7,496 bases of DNA from an uncultured Oscillospiraceae bacterium (GTDB lineage Bacteria > Bacillota > Clostridia > Oscillospirales > Ruminococcaceae): positions 1 through 7,496 of the forward strand of contig CAJTTH010000042.1 in NCBI GenBank assembly GCA_910579125.1, read 5' to 3'. Under the pieces are notes generated by a model. It did not search any database. It was given only the letters and a program-made list of their open reading frames with translations, and was not told the origin of the DNA. A program made the position numbers and the translations under genes. Of the stretch, positions 1-5,199 are shown piece after piece (the stretch's first letter is position 1; each line of letters opens with the position of its first letter).

Positions 1-130
1 TGAACACTTTTTCTTTTTCGGGAACTGCAATAAATGTTTTATCGCCATAATCCGCAAATTCTTTGTCAAAAAAGTCCGTTTTTTGCTCAAAGTGACGATT
101 TTTTGCAAGAAACTCAAAAATCACTTGCAA
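1..130 (-). CDS. Doubtful partial open frame at left edge, product unknown
   Basis: On the minus strand one frame is open from the left edge through this stretch, and on to an ATG at 187. Its inner part reads FFDKEFADYGDKTF followed by IAVPEKEKV, with many G-starting codons as in real coding DNA, and it would continue beyond the window. Against it, GC content is far lower than in the other genes, the plus strand is also open in one frame (2-175), and no Shine-Dalgarno site precedes any candidate start (ATG 187, TTG 130, GTG 124). The ATG would also place the frame over the forward promoter and leader. I do not recognise a family. It may be the 5' end of a divergent gene, a remnant, or chance. 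Confidence 0.22.
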   Translation of the reverse strand, partial: MQVIFEFLAKNRHFEQKTDFFDKEFADYGDKTFIAVPEKEKVF

Positions 131-134
131 AAAA
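99..134. promoter_or_regulatory. Inverted repeat over the -35 region, possible operator
   Basis: An 11-bp perfect inverted repeat, TTTTTTGCAAG (99-109) and CTTGCAAAAAA (124-134), is separated by 14 bases. The right arm contains the -35 hexamer TTGCAA of the forward promoter. The T-run comes before the hairpin and the A-run after it, which is the reverse of an intrinsic terminator, so a dimeric regulator site is the better reading. Part of the symmetry comes from simple A/T runs. Confidence 0.35.
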
Positions 135-153
135 AGCTTCGCTGTGATATAAT
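125..153 (+). promoter_or_regulatory. Sigma-A type promoter for leader and aminotransferase
   Basis: A -35 TTGCAA (125-130), a 17-bp spacer and a consensus -10 TATAAT (148-153) lie in order. The -10 is extended by TGA (145-147). Several A/T runs upstream resemble an UP element. Transcription should begin near 160, about 225 nucleotides before the aminotransferase start and about 15 before the closing stem of the leader. Confidence 0.75.
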
Positions 154-174
154 GTACTGTGGAAATAAACCATA

Positions 175-361
175 AGAGCCTGTTCATTATATTGAAATAC
201 GCCGAATGTGCCTGTGTTTTGGTGCAGAACAAGGCGATTGTTCGCCGACATACTTTATGTACGCATTATCCGCTTCGCGGAAACGCTTCAAGAAAAATCA
301 ACGAAGTTATGCGCCGGAAAGCAGGTGCAGGCGGCGTGTTGAGAGATGCTGAACAGGCTCT
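175..361 (+). ncRNA. Structured 5' leader RNA or small RNA, class not assigned
   Basis: The stretch is closed by a perfect 12-bp stem, AGAGCCTGTTCA (175-186) with TGAACAGGCTCT (350-361). Inside it a 9-bp stem pairs 196-204 with 332-340 (one U-G). Next come hairpins 233-237/242-246 (GGCGA/TCGCC) and 248-252/256-260 (ACATA/TATGT). A branched unit closed by 262-266/309-313 contains hairpin 269-273/277-281 (TCCGC/GCGGA). It begins just after a strong promoter and ends 6 bases before the GGAAAGGA ribosome site of the aminotransferase gene. There is no terminator after it and no open reading frame with a good ribosome site. It could be a cis-regulatory leader or a processed small RNA. Length and long closing stem recall 6S RNA, but the tandem hairpins fit its rod shape poorly. 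No T-box, TPP or cobalamin signature was found. Confidence 0.5.
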
Positions 362-385
362 GACATCGGAAAGGAATTTTTGATT

Positions 386-1666
386 ATGCTTTATACGGAA
401 ATGAACAAGGAACAGCTTACAGCCGAGAAAGCCGACCTTGAAAAGCAGTATGAGGAGTTTAAACAAAAGGGACTTAAACTTACTATGGCGCGCGGCGTAC
501 CCGCCCCCGAGCAGCTCGACCTCTCTATAAATATGCTGCTGCACTGTCTGGACGGTGATTACAAGTCCAAAAACGGCATTGACTGCCGCTCATACGGCGT
601 GCTCGACGGTATTCCCGAGGCAAAGGAGCTGTTTATGGAAATGCTCGGCGTAGGCGCGGACGAGGTTATTGTCGGCGGAAACTCCAGCTTGCAGATGATG
701 TACGACACAATTATCCGTGCAATGCAGCTCGGAGTACTCGGCAGCGAAAAACCGTGGTGCAAATACGACAGCGTTAAATTCCTCTGCCCCGCTCCCGGCT
801 ACGACCGTCATTTCGCTATGTGCGAGGCGCTGGGCATTGAGATGATCACCGTTCCCTACAAAGAGGACGGTCCCGATATGGATATGGTGGAGCGTCTTGC
901 CGCGTCCGACGAATCTATCAAGGGTATCTGGTGCGTGCCGATGTACTCCAACCCGACGGGTATCACCTACTCCGACGAGGTAGTGCGCCGTTTCGCGAAC
1001 CTCAAGCCCGCAGCAAAGGACTTCCGCATTTTCTGGGATAACGCGTACTGCGTTCACCACCTGACAAACGATCATGCTCACCTGTTGAATATTATCGAGG
1101 AATGCAAAAAGGCGGGCAACCCGAATATGGTATTCGAGTTTTCGTCAACATCCAAGATATCGTTCCCGGGCGGCGGTCTGGCGGTCATCTGCGCGAGCAA
1201 GGACAACATTGACTTTATAAAGGAGCGTATGGCGTTCCAAACGATCGGATTTGACAAGCTCAATCAGCTGCGCCACGCGAAGTATTTTAAAAACTTTGAG
1301 GGCATTACCGAGCATATGCGCCACCACGCGGCGATTATCTACCCGAAGTTCGAGGTGGTGCTCTACAGTCTCGAAAAGGAGATCCAGCCGCTCGGCATAG
1401 GCTCCTGGACCAATCCCAAGGGCGGCTACTTCATTTCGTTCAATTCGCTGCCCGGCTGTGCTAAAAGGATCGTTTCGCTCGCCAAGGACGCGGGCGTCAT
1501 ACTGACGAACGCGGGCGCTACTTACCCCTACGGCAACGACCCCGAGGACAGCAATATCCGCATCGCACCGACCTATCCGTCGGTAAGCGAGCTGCTGCAG
1601 GCTATGGTGCTGTTCTGCATTTGCGTAAGACTTGCAAGCGTCGAAAAGCTTCTTGCGGATAAATGA
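386..1666 (+). CDS. PLP-dependent aminotransferase, aspartate aminotransferase Ic-like
   Basis: This is a cytoplasmic fold-type I, pyridoxal-phosphate aminotransferase of 426 residues, close to the length of the subgroup Ic aspartate aminotransferases such as that of Corynebacterium glutamicum. Visible landmarks are the cofactor-phosphate loop GGNSS (97-101), SNPTG (188-192), the cofactor-nitrogen Asp in FWDNAY (Asp218, Tyr221), the Schiff-base lysine in SSTSK (Lys257) and the carboxylate-binding Arg in NIRIAP (Arg392). It should move an amino group between an amino acid, possibly aspartate, and a 2-oxo acid; the substrate cannot be read from the sequence. ATG 386 is preferred because the ribosome site GGAAAGGA (368-375) lies 10 bases upstream. 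An in-frame TTG at 380 is too close to it, and ATG 401 is a weaker option. The gene is monocistronic and has a long structured leader. Family confidence is high, substrate confidence low. Confidence 0.92.
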   Translation: MLYTEMNKEQLTAEKADLEKQYEEFKQKGLKLTMARGVPAPEQLDLSINMLLHCLDGDYKSKNGIDCRSYGVLDGIPEAKELFMEMLGVGADEVIVGGNSSLQMMYDTIIRAMQLGVLGSEKPWCKYDSVKFLCPAPGYDRHFAMCEALGIEMITVPYKEDGPDMDMVERLAASDESIKGIWCVPMYSNPTGITYSDEVVRRFANLKPAAKDFRIFWDNAYCVHHLTNDHAHLLNIIEECKKAGNPNMVFEFSSTSKISFPGGGLAVICASKDNIDFIKERMAFQTIGFDKLNQLRHAKYFKNFEGITEHMRHHAAIIYPKFEVVLYSLEKEIQPLGIGSWTNPKGGYFISFNSLPGCAKRIVSLAKDAGVILTNAGATYPYGNDPEDSNIRIAPTYPSVSELLQAMVLFCICVRLASVEKLLADK

Positions 1667-2019
1667 TCCGATCGTGTTATGCACAAACACGCCTGCGCAT
1701 ATTAGTGTGATGTCCTTGACGGACATTATAGCTTTACAGAAATTCGCCCCTAATCGGCGTGGTATCGCTAACGGAGAATTAAGATTTATGTACATCCCGC
1801 AAGGTTTTGCCTTGCGGGATTGGTCTTGTTATGCGGATTTTCTGAGTTCCGCCGCTTTGAACGCCTTGTCGCATTCATCGTTTTCACTTTGCGAAGACAC
1901 AGAGCTTTGCAGTGATAAAACTTCACCGATCTACCAACAAGAGAAAGGCGATTAAGCTTTTTTGGATCGAAGCTGCTGATCGGAATTCCCGTATCCACGC
2001 AATACAGCACTCTCGCCCG
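1667..2019. other. Hairpin-rich intergenic spacer between convergent genes
   Basis: This 353-bp spacer lies between the ends of the aminotransferase and anti-sigma genes and holds no convincing gene. It carries a chain of inverted repeats. These are CGTGTT/AACACG (1673-1678/1686-1691), ATGTCC/GGACAT around 1706-1722, the terminator-like 11-bp hairpin at 1794-1820, a long bulged hairpin at 1880-1921 (GTTTT, CACT and GCGAAG pairing with CTTTGC, AGTG and AAAAC), and CCGATC/GATCGG (1926-1931/1978-1983). A plus-strand frame (1632-1955) and a minus-strand frame (1786-2010) are open across parts of it but have no ribosome site and resemble no family I can name. A dispersed repeat or a structured RNA is possible. 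Confidence 0.5.
1794..1820 (+). terminator. Hairpin, probable aminotransferase terminator
   Basis: ATCCCGCAAGG (1794-1804) and CCTTGCGGGAT (1810-1820) form a perfect 11-bp stem with a TTTTG loop. It is followed by the weak T-rich tail TGGTCTTGTT. It lies 127 bases after the aminotransferase stop codon, and the poor tail means it may terminate only partly or serve another role. Confidence 0.5.
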
Positions 2020-2976
2020 TCAGTTTTTTGCGGGAACATATTCGCTGATACCGTCAATTGCCGCGCGGATATAGTTCGGGCTTTTCATGCTTGCCATGCT
2101 GCACATACGGACGTCCGATACCGTAAGCGACACCTCCGCGCAGCCTTTGTCGCCAAGAATGCTGTCAATGTCAAATGCGCGGTCGTTCTCAAGGTAAAAC
2201 ACGGGCAGCACAACATCAAATTTAAAATCACCGTATTGCCCCTTATTCCCGAATTTCAGGTCCTCGCACGGATAAATTACCGGCAGAAAACTCCCGCCCG
2301 ATTTGGGAACGCACACAAGCTCCCCGTTGTCGTCGTACATAATATAGCCGTCAACGGGTATCGTTCCGTCAAATTCGACCAAACACTCTTTCGGAGTGAA
2401 TGTCGGCGTTCCCTTGTAATGGTATTGGAAACTCGTCGACGCGGACTTCACCGTAAGTCCGTGAAACATATCGCCGACGTTCCAGCGCGTATACGACAGT
2501 TCGTTGAGACGGAGCACCGTGCTCGTGCCGTCAAACATCGACGGATCGTCAATGTTGTTGTAGTTTTCGCCGTTGAGCGGCATAGAAAGATAAGTGAAAC
2601 CGTCACAGGTTATCTTCTGCCAGTTGTTTTCGGTTATGTCGTCGGCGGCGAAATCCTTGCCGTATTCGTCCGTCACCTCGGTCACATCGCCGTAGGTTAT
2701 CCGCACGCCGTCGGGTCCGTGAATGTCCGAGGGCAGTATATCGTTCGGAGAATGCCGTATCAGCGTTCGGCTGTCCGGAAAATTTACGCGGATATACACA
2801 ACAAGACATACGGCGGCAGCCGCAGCCGCGAACGCCGCGGCAATGCCGAATATTTTCAGCTTTGAGGTTTTTCCGCTTTCAATTGCAAACGGTTCGTTTT
2901 CGGTATTTTTCCATGCGTTGACAATATGCTTCATATCAATATCGTTAATAGCGTTGAACAGATCTTTTTCTGTCAT
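2020..2976 (-). CDS. Probable anti-sigma factor, single-pass membrane protein
   Basis: The 318-residue product has a short cytoplasmic head (1-42), one membrane segment (about 43-62, an Ala-rich run ending CLVVYI) and a large outer domain (about 63-318). This is the usual plan of an anti-sigma factor that holds its sigma factor at the membrane until a signal arrives. The role is inferred mainly from position: the start codon follows the sigma-factor stop by one nucleotide (TAACATG), so the two should be translationally coupled. ATG 2976 is chosen because AAGGGGG (2990-2984) sits 7 bases upstream. An upstream in-frame ATG at 2997 would overlap the sigma gene and lacks such a site. The outer domain has four cysteines (124, 198, 222, 237) in its first two thirds and two more (279, 292) near the end. 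I do not recognise it, and there is no clear zinc-binding HxxxCxxC motif in the head. The signal sensed is unknown. Confidence 0.7.
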   Translation of the reverse strand: MTEKDLFNAINDIDMKHIVNAWKNTENEPFAIESGKTSKLKIFGIAAAFAAAAAAVCLVVYIRVNFPDSRTLIRHSPNDILPSDIHGPDGVRITYGDVTEVTDEYGKDFAADDITENNWQKITCDGFTYLSMPLNGENYNNIDDPSMFDGTSTVLRLNELSYTRWNVGDMFHGLTVKSASTSFQYHYKGTPTFTPKECLVEFDGTIPVDGYIMYDDNGELVCVPKSGGSFLPVIYPCEDLKFGNKGQYGDFKFDVVLPVFYLENDRAFDIDSILGDKGCAEVSLTVSDVRMCSMASMKSPNYIRAAIDGISEYVPAKN

Positions 2977-2977
2977 G

Positions 2978-3589
2978 TTAAAACCCCCTTTTCTCAAGAT
3001 GTTTCACCAGTTTTTTCCTTACCCTGCACAATTCCGCAGCGGCGCGGTTTTCGCTTATCCCGACCCTTAACGCAACCTCGGATATACTCATGCAATACCA
3101 GTACCGCAGCACAAAGACGTCGCGCTTGTCCGACGCGAGCCCGTCCAGAAAAGCGTTTATCGCTTCTATAAGTTCCTTGTGCTCGTAGCTTCGTTCGACG
3201 CTGTTATTGTCGGGAATGCACTCCGAAAGTTCGTCGTAAACTCCGTCCAAGTTCCCGCCTCCTCGTTTTTCGGCATGAGCGCTCCTGTAACGGTTGAGAG
3301 ATATATTCTTGATGATCTTCGCCAGATATCCGGGCAGATTGTCGGGCTTGGCGGGCGGAATGCTCTCCCATGCTTTCAAAAGCATATCGTTAAGGCATTC
3401 TTCGGCGTCCTGGCGGTTTCCGAGAATGTTCATCGCGACAGCGGAACAGTACCGCCCGTATTTCGCACCCGCAGCCGAGATCGCTTTCTCGTCGCGGAGA
3501 TCGAACAGCTCAATTATCTCGCCGTCGGTCATTCCACACACGGTCGGCTCGGGAACATCCGCGAAAGCGTTTGCCAGATAGTTTTCCAA
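2978..3589 (-). CDS. ECF-type RNA polymerase sigma factor
   Basis: This 203-residue protein has the two sigma-70 regions of extracytoplasmic-function factors. Region 2 spans about 26-104 and includes KYGRYC, the DAEECLND core-binding helix (61-68) and KNISLNRYRS. Region 4 spans about 138-200 with the SISEVALRVGIS helix-turn-helix (168-179) that reads the -35 element. The linker motif YDELSECIP (118-126) matches a sigma-factor group widespread in gut Clostridia. It would redirect RNA polymerase to a stress or envelope regulon. The start is TTG at 3589, supported by GAGG (3600-3597) 7 bases upstream; the first in-frame ATG (codon 20) would remove the conserved N-terminal lead. It is followed directly by its probable anti-sigma gene and preceded by the terminator of the BMP lipoprotein gene, so the pair forms its own operon. 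Confidence 0.92.
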   Translation of the reverse strand: MENYLANAFADVPEPTVCGMTDGEIIELFDLRDEKAISAAGAKYGRYCSAVAMNILGNRQDAEECLNDMLLKAWESIPPAKPDNLPGYLAKIIKNISLNRYRSAHAEKRGGGNLDGVYDELSECIPDNNSVERSYEHKELIEAINAFLDGLASDKRDVFVLRYWYCMSISEVALRVGISENRAAAELCRVRKKLVKHLEKRGF

Positions 3590-3607
3590 AGCGCCACCTC
3601 CATTCTG

Positions 3608-3613
3608 ATTATA
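3608..3613 (-). promoter_or_regulatory. Possible -10 of sigma/anti-sigma operon
   Basis: A perfect TATAAT reads on the minus strand at 3613-3608, which would start transcription near 3601, right at the GAGGTGG ribosome site. No good -35 lies 16-18 bases upstream (TATTTC at 17). Just upstream is TGTAAAAACC, which could be part of an ECF-type autoregulated -35, but this was not established. Confidence 0.4.
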
Positions 3614-3650
3614 AAGACACGGTTTTTACAGAAATATTACAAATTTTTTC

Positions 3651-3681
3651 AAAAAAACGCGCCGTATTATAAACGGCGCGT
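3651..3681 (-). terminator. Intrinsic terminator of BMP lipoprotein gene
   Basis: Reading on the minus strand, ACGCGCCGT (3681-3673), a 7-base loop and ACGGCGCGT (3665-3657) form a 9-bp perfect GC-rich stem followed by a seven-T run (T 3657-3651). It lies 57 bases after the stop codon of the lipoprotein gene. It separates that gene from the sigma/anti-sigma operon transcribed in the same direction. Confidence 0.9.
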
Positions 3682-3737
3682 AAAAAGGCGGATAATGCCG
3701 CGCAGTCCGAAACGGCGCGCAGCTATTTAAATAAGTA

Positions 3738-4907
3738 TCAGCTCTTGACCTCAAAATTATTCGGCGGCAGATCGGTCAGCATTTCGCGGAAGTCGCCCGC
3801 CGACTCCACGCCCTCAACGAACCAGTCCATTTCGGCGATTTCGCTGTCGCTCATCATATCGGTGTGCATATATTTAATAGTACCCGTGTTATCCTTCAGT
3901 TCGCCCGCGAAAACATACACGTCGCCGCTTGTGAGCTTGGGAACGAGTGCGCTGATGAGCTTTTGAGTATCGCTCTTCGCGGCGTCGGGGAACGCCTCCG
4001 AAATATGAATGATACCGTTGCCCACGTCGCCGATATACGCGTTGGGCAGCCATGTGTCAAGCTGCATCTGCTTGAACTGGGCAAGGAAATAGCTGTCGCG
4101 GCGCGCACAGTAGTACATCAGCATTTTTGAATAGTCGCTCTCTCTGCCCTTGTAATCGTGCGTACCGATAAACTTGACTCCCTTTTTTTGGCAGTAATCC
4201 TCGGAATGTGCCGAGGCCGTGTAGCATATTATAACGTCGCATCCGCTGTCTATCAGAGCGTCTATCGCCTTTTCGATCTCGCCGTTCTGCGTCGCGGTAG
4301 CCGCATACATTGTCGCGCTGGAAAATACCGCCTGCATTCCCAGAGCCGCAGCGTTTACGGACGGTATGGTGTACTCCATATCCATGTCGCCGACGAAACC
4401 TATCTTACGCGCATTGGAGTTGAAAGCCGCGATCATTCCCGCAGCGTATGCTCCCTGATACATAAGTTCGCTGTACGCGCTTACGTTGGCGCTGCCGTTC
4501 AGCGTACCGTAGCTAATGAAATTTATGTTCATATACTTGTTCGACAATGAGCTTAGTGTATTTGCGTAGATCGCACTGCCAGCAACTATCTCGGTGCACC
4601 CTACCGAAACAAGCTGCTTTACCGCCGATTCAAAGTCGGCTATGCTTACGTTGTCTATATAGCAGGTCTCCATGCTGCTGCGGTTTGACGCTTTAACGCG
4701 CTGCTCGTTCATCCCCGCCGAAAAGCTGCCGTTGTCTACGCTGCCGTGGAAAATATATCCAACCTTGCGCGGCTGTTCGATCGCGTCCGAAGTTCCGCTC
4801 GATGTCTCGGAGGAGCTGTCATCGCCCTCTTTGTTGCAGGCAGTCAGACCGACTGTCATGCACAGCGCCATGGCTACCGCAAGGCGCTTTAACCATTTTG
4901 AAGTCAT
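3738..4907 (-). CDS. BMP/PnrA-family substrate-binding lipoprotein
   Basis: The 389-residue product begins with a lipoprotein signal (KWLKRLA, hydrophobic stretch, lipobox LTAC, Cys24) and a Ser/Gly/Asp-rich linker (27-45), so it should be anchored on the outer face of the membrane. The rest follows the BMP (PnrA-like) fold: strand and loop VGYIFHGSVDNGSF (49-62), KYMNINFISYG (124-134), YQGAYAAGMIAA (150-161), KIGFVGDMD (168-176), CDVIICYT (223-230) and GVKFIGTHD (243-251). Known members bind nucleosides for ABC importers. The usual D-K-S-F-N loop here reads DNGSFS, so the ligand may differ. No permease or ATPase gene is nearby; an alternative is a sensor-like role, as for Bacillus Med. Start ATG 4907 has GGGAGG 10 bases upstream, lying in a small hairpin. 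It is divergent from the foldase gene. Confidence 0.85.
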   Translation of the reverse strand: MTSKWLKRLAVAMALCMTVGLTACNKEGDDSSSETSSGTSDAIEQPRKVGYIFHGSVDNGSFSAGMNEQRVKASNRSSMETCYIDNVSIADFESAVKQLVSVGCTEIVAGSAIYANTLSSLSNKYMNINFISYGTLNGSANVSAYSELMYQGAYAAGMIAAFNSNARKIGFVGDMDMEYTIPSVNAAALGMQAVFSSATMYAATATQNGEIEKAIDALIDSGCDVIICYTASAHSEDYCQKKGVKFIGTHDYKGRESDYSKMLMYYCARRDSYFLAQFKQMQLDTWLPNAYIGDVGNGIIHISEAFPDAAKSDTQKLISALVPKLTSGDVYVFAGELKDNTGTIKYMHTDMMSDSEIAEMDWFVEGVESAGDFREMLTDLPPNNFEVKS

Positions 4908-4912
4908 ATTTC

Positions 4913-4929
4913 AATAACCTCCCGTTATT
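4913..4929 (-). promoter_or_regulatory. Small hairpin presenting the BMP gene ribosome site
   Basis: On the minus strand AATAAC (4929-4924) and GTTATT (4918-4913) pair around GGGAG. The Shine-Dalgarno sequence GGGAGG therefore sits in the loop and first stem pair, six bases before the ATG. The stem is AT-rich and weak, so it could expose the site or tune initiation. Confidence 0.4.
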
Positions 4930-4998
4930 TTTCGGCACAATTCTACTGATAGTATCGAAAAGCGTCGATAATTACCCTGTAAAAACTATACCTTTTAC

Positions 4999-5007
4999 AT
5001 TATAACA
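4999..5007 (-). promoter_or_regulatory. Extended -10 promoter of BMP lipoprotein gene
   Basis: TGTTATAAT reads on the minus strand at 5007-4999, giving a TG-extended consensus -10. The -35 position (ATGATT at 17 bp) is poor, as expected when an extended -10 or an activator compensates. Transcription would start near 4992 and leave a leader of about 85 nucleotides with a 6-bp hairpin (TATCGA/TCGATA at 4953-4958/4965-4970). Confidence 0.65.
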
Positions 5008-5035
5008 TATTTCCAAAAAAAAATCATCACTTTTT

Positions 5036-5047
5036 TGAAATATTTCA
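5036..5047. promoter_or_regulatory. Palindrome on symmetry axis, candidate operator
   Basis: TGAAATATTTCA is a perfect 12-bp palindrome centred at 5041.5, within half a base of the axis of the flanking 27-bp inverted repeat (5042). It lies about 40 bases from each -10 centre, near -50 of both predicted transcripts. That is a fitting place for one dimeric regulator acting on both genes. A protein cannot be named. Confidence 0.45.
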
Positions 5048-5076
5048 TAGTTTATCTTTATTTTTTTTTGGAAATA

Positions 5077-5085
5077 TGTTATAAT
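5077..5085 (+). promoter_or_regulatory. Extended -10 promoter of foldase gene
   Basis: TGTTATAAT at 5077-5085 is identical to the element facing the BMP gene. It has the same poor -35 (TTTATT at 17 bp) within a T-rich tract. The start would be near 5092, giving a leader of roughly 108 nucleotides before the foldase gene. Confidence 0.65.
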
Positions 5086-5199
5086 GGAGTAGGCAGTACT
5101 TTTTTGACCGAAAACGTATAGCGATTTGTTATATTATGCATAAAATTGTCGGAAAGTATTGAAAAATAAACAAATGGACAAAAGCGAAAGGAAATTGTA

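Larger units (their letters stand above)
4998..5086. repeat. 27-bp perfect inverted repeat spanning divergent promoters
   Basis: Positions 4998-5024 are the exact reverse complement of 5060-5086, with 35 bases between them. From the outside in, each arm holds CATTATAACATATTTCC and a run of nine A (T on the other strand). Each arm therefore carries the same outward-facing promoter element. A repeat of this length is not expected by chance. No target-site duplication flanks it and it contains no gene. Confidence 0.9.

Noticed and set aside
67..85. CAAAAAA/TTTTTTG hairpin as a terminator
   Set aside because: The stem is almost entirely A-T and is unlikely to stop RNA polymerase.
175..361. Short transposable element bounded by 12-bp terminal repeats
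   Set aside because: No target-site duplication is visible (CATA on the left, GACA on the right), and the nested stems plus the upstream promoter favour a structured RNA, though copies elsewhere would reopen this.
159..383. A 74-codon plus-strand frame across the leader
   Set aside because: It has no ATG or Shine-Dalgarno site at its start, and its sequence is explained by RNA stems, including both arms of the 12-bp closing stem.
1145..1795. A 216-codon minus-strand frame over the aminotransferase 3' half and spacer
   Set aside because: It is antisense to conserved aminotransferase motifs and has no family features.
1632..1955. A 107-codon plus-strand frame in the convergent spacer
   Set aside because: It starts inside the aminotransferase gene, has no ribosome site, and runs through several hairpins, so it is better seen as non-coding or repeat sequence.
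1912..2865. A 317-codon plus-strand open frame opposite the anti-sigma gene
   Set aside because: It is rich in His/Arg/Val with no recognisable domain or ribosome site and lies fully antisense to a gene with good start and context, so it is a codon-bias shadow.
5104..5134. A second foldase promoter: TTGACC with a downstream TTATAT
   Set aside because: The spacing is 19 bp to TTATAT, and at 17 bp the hexamer is only TGTTAT, so it is much weaker than the TGTTATAAT element just upstream.
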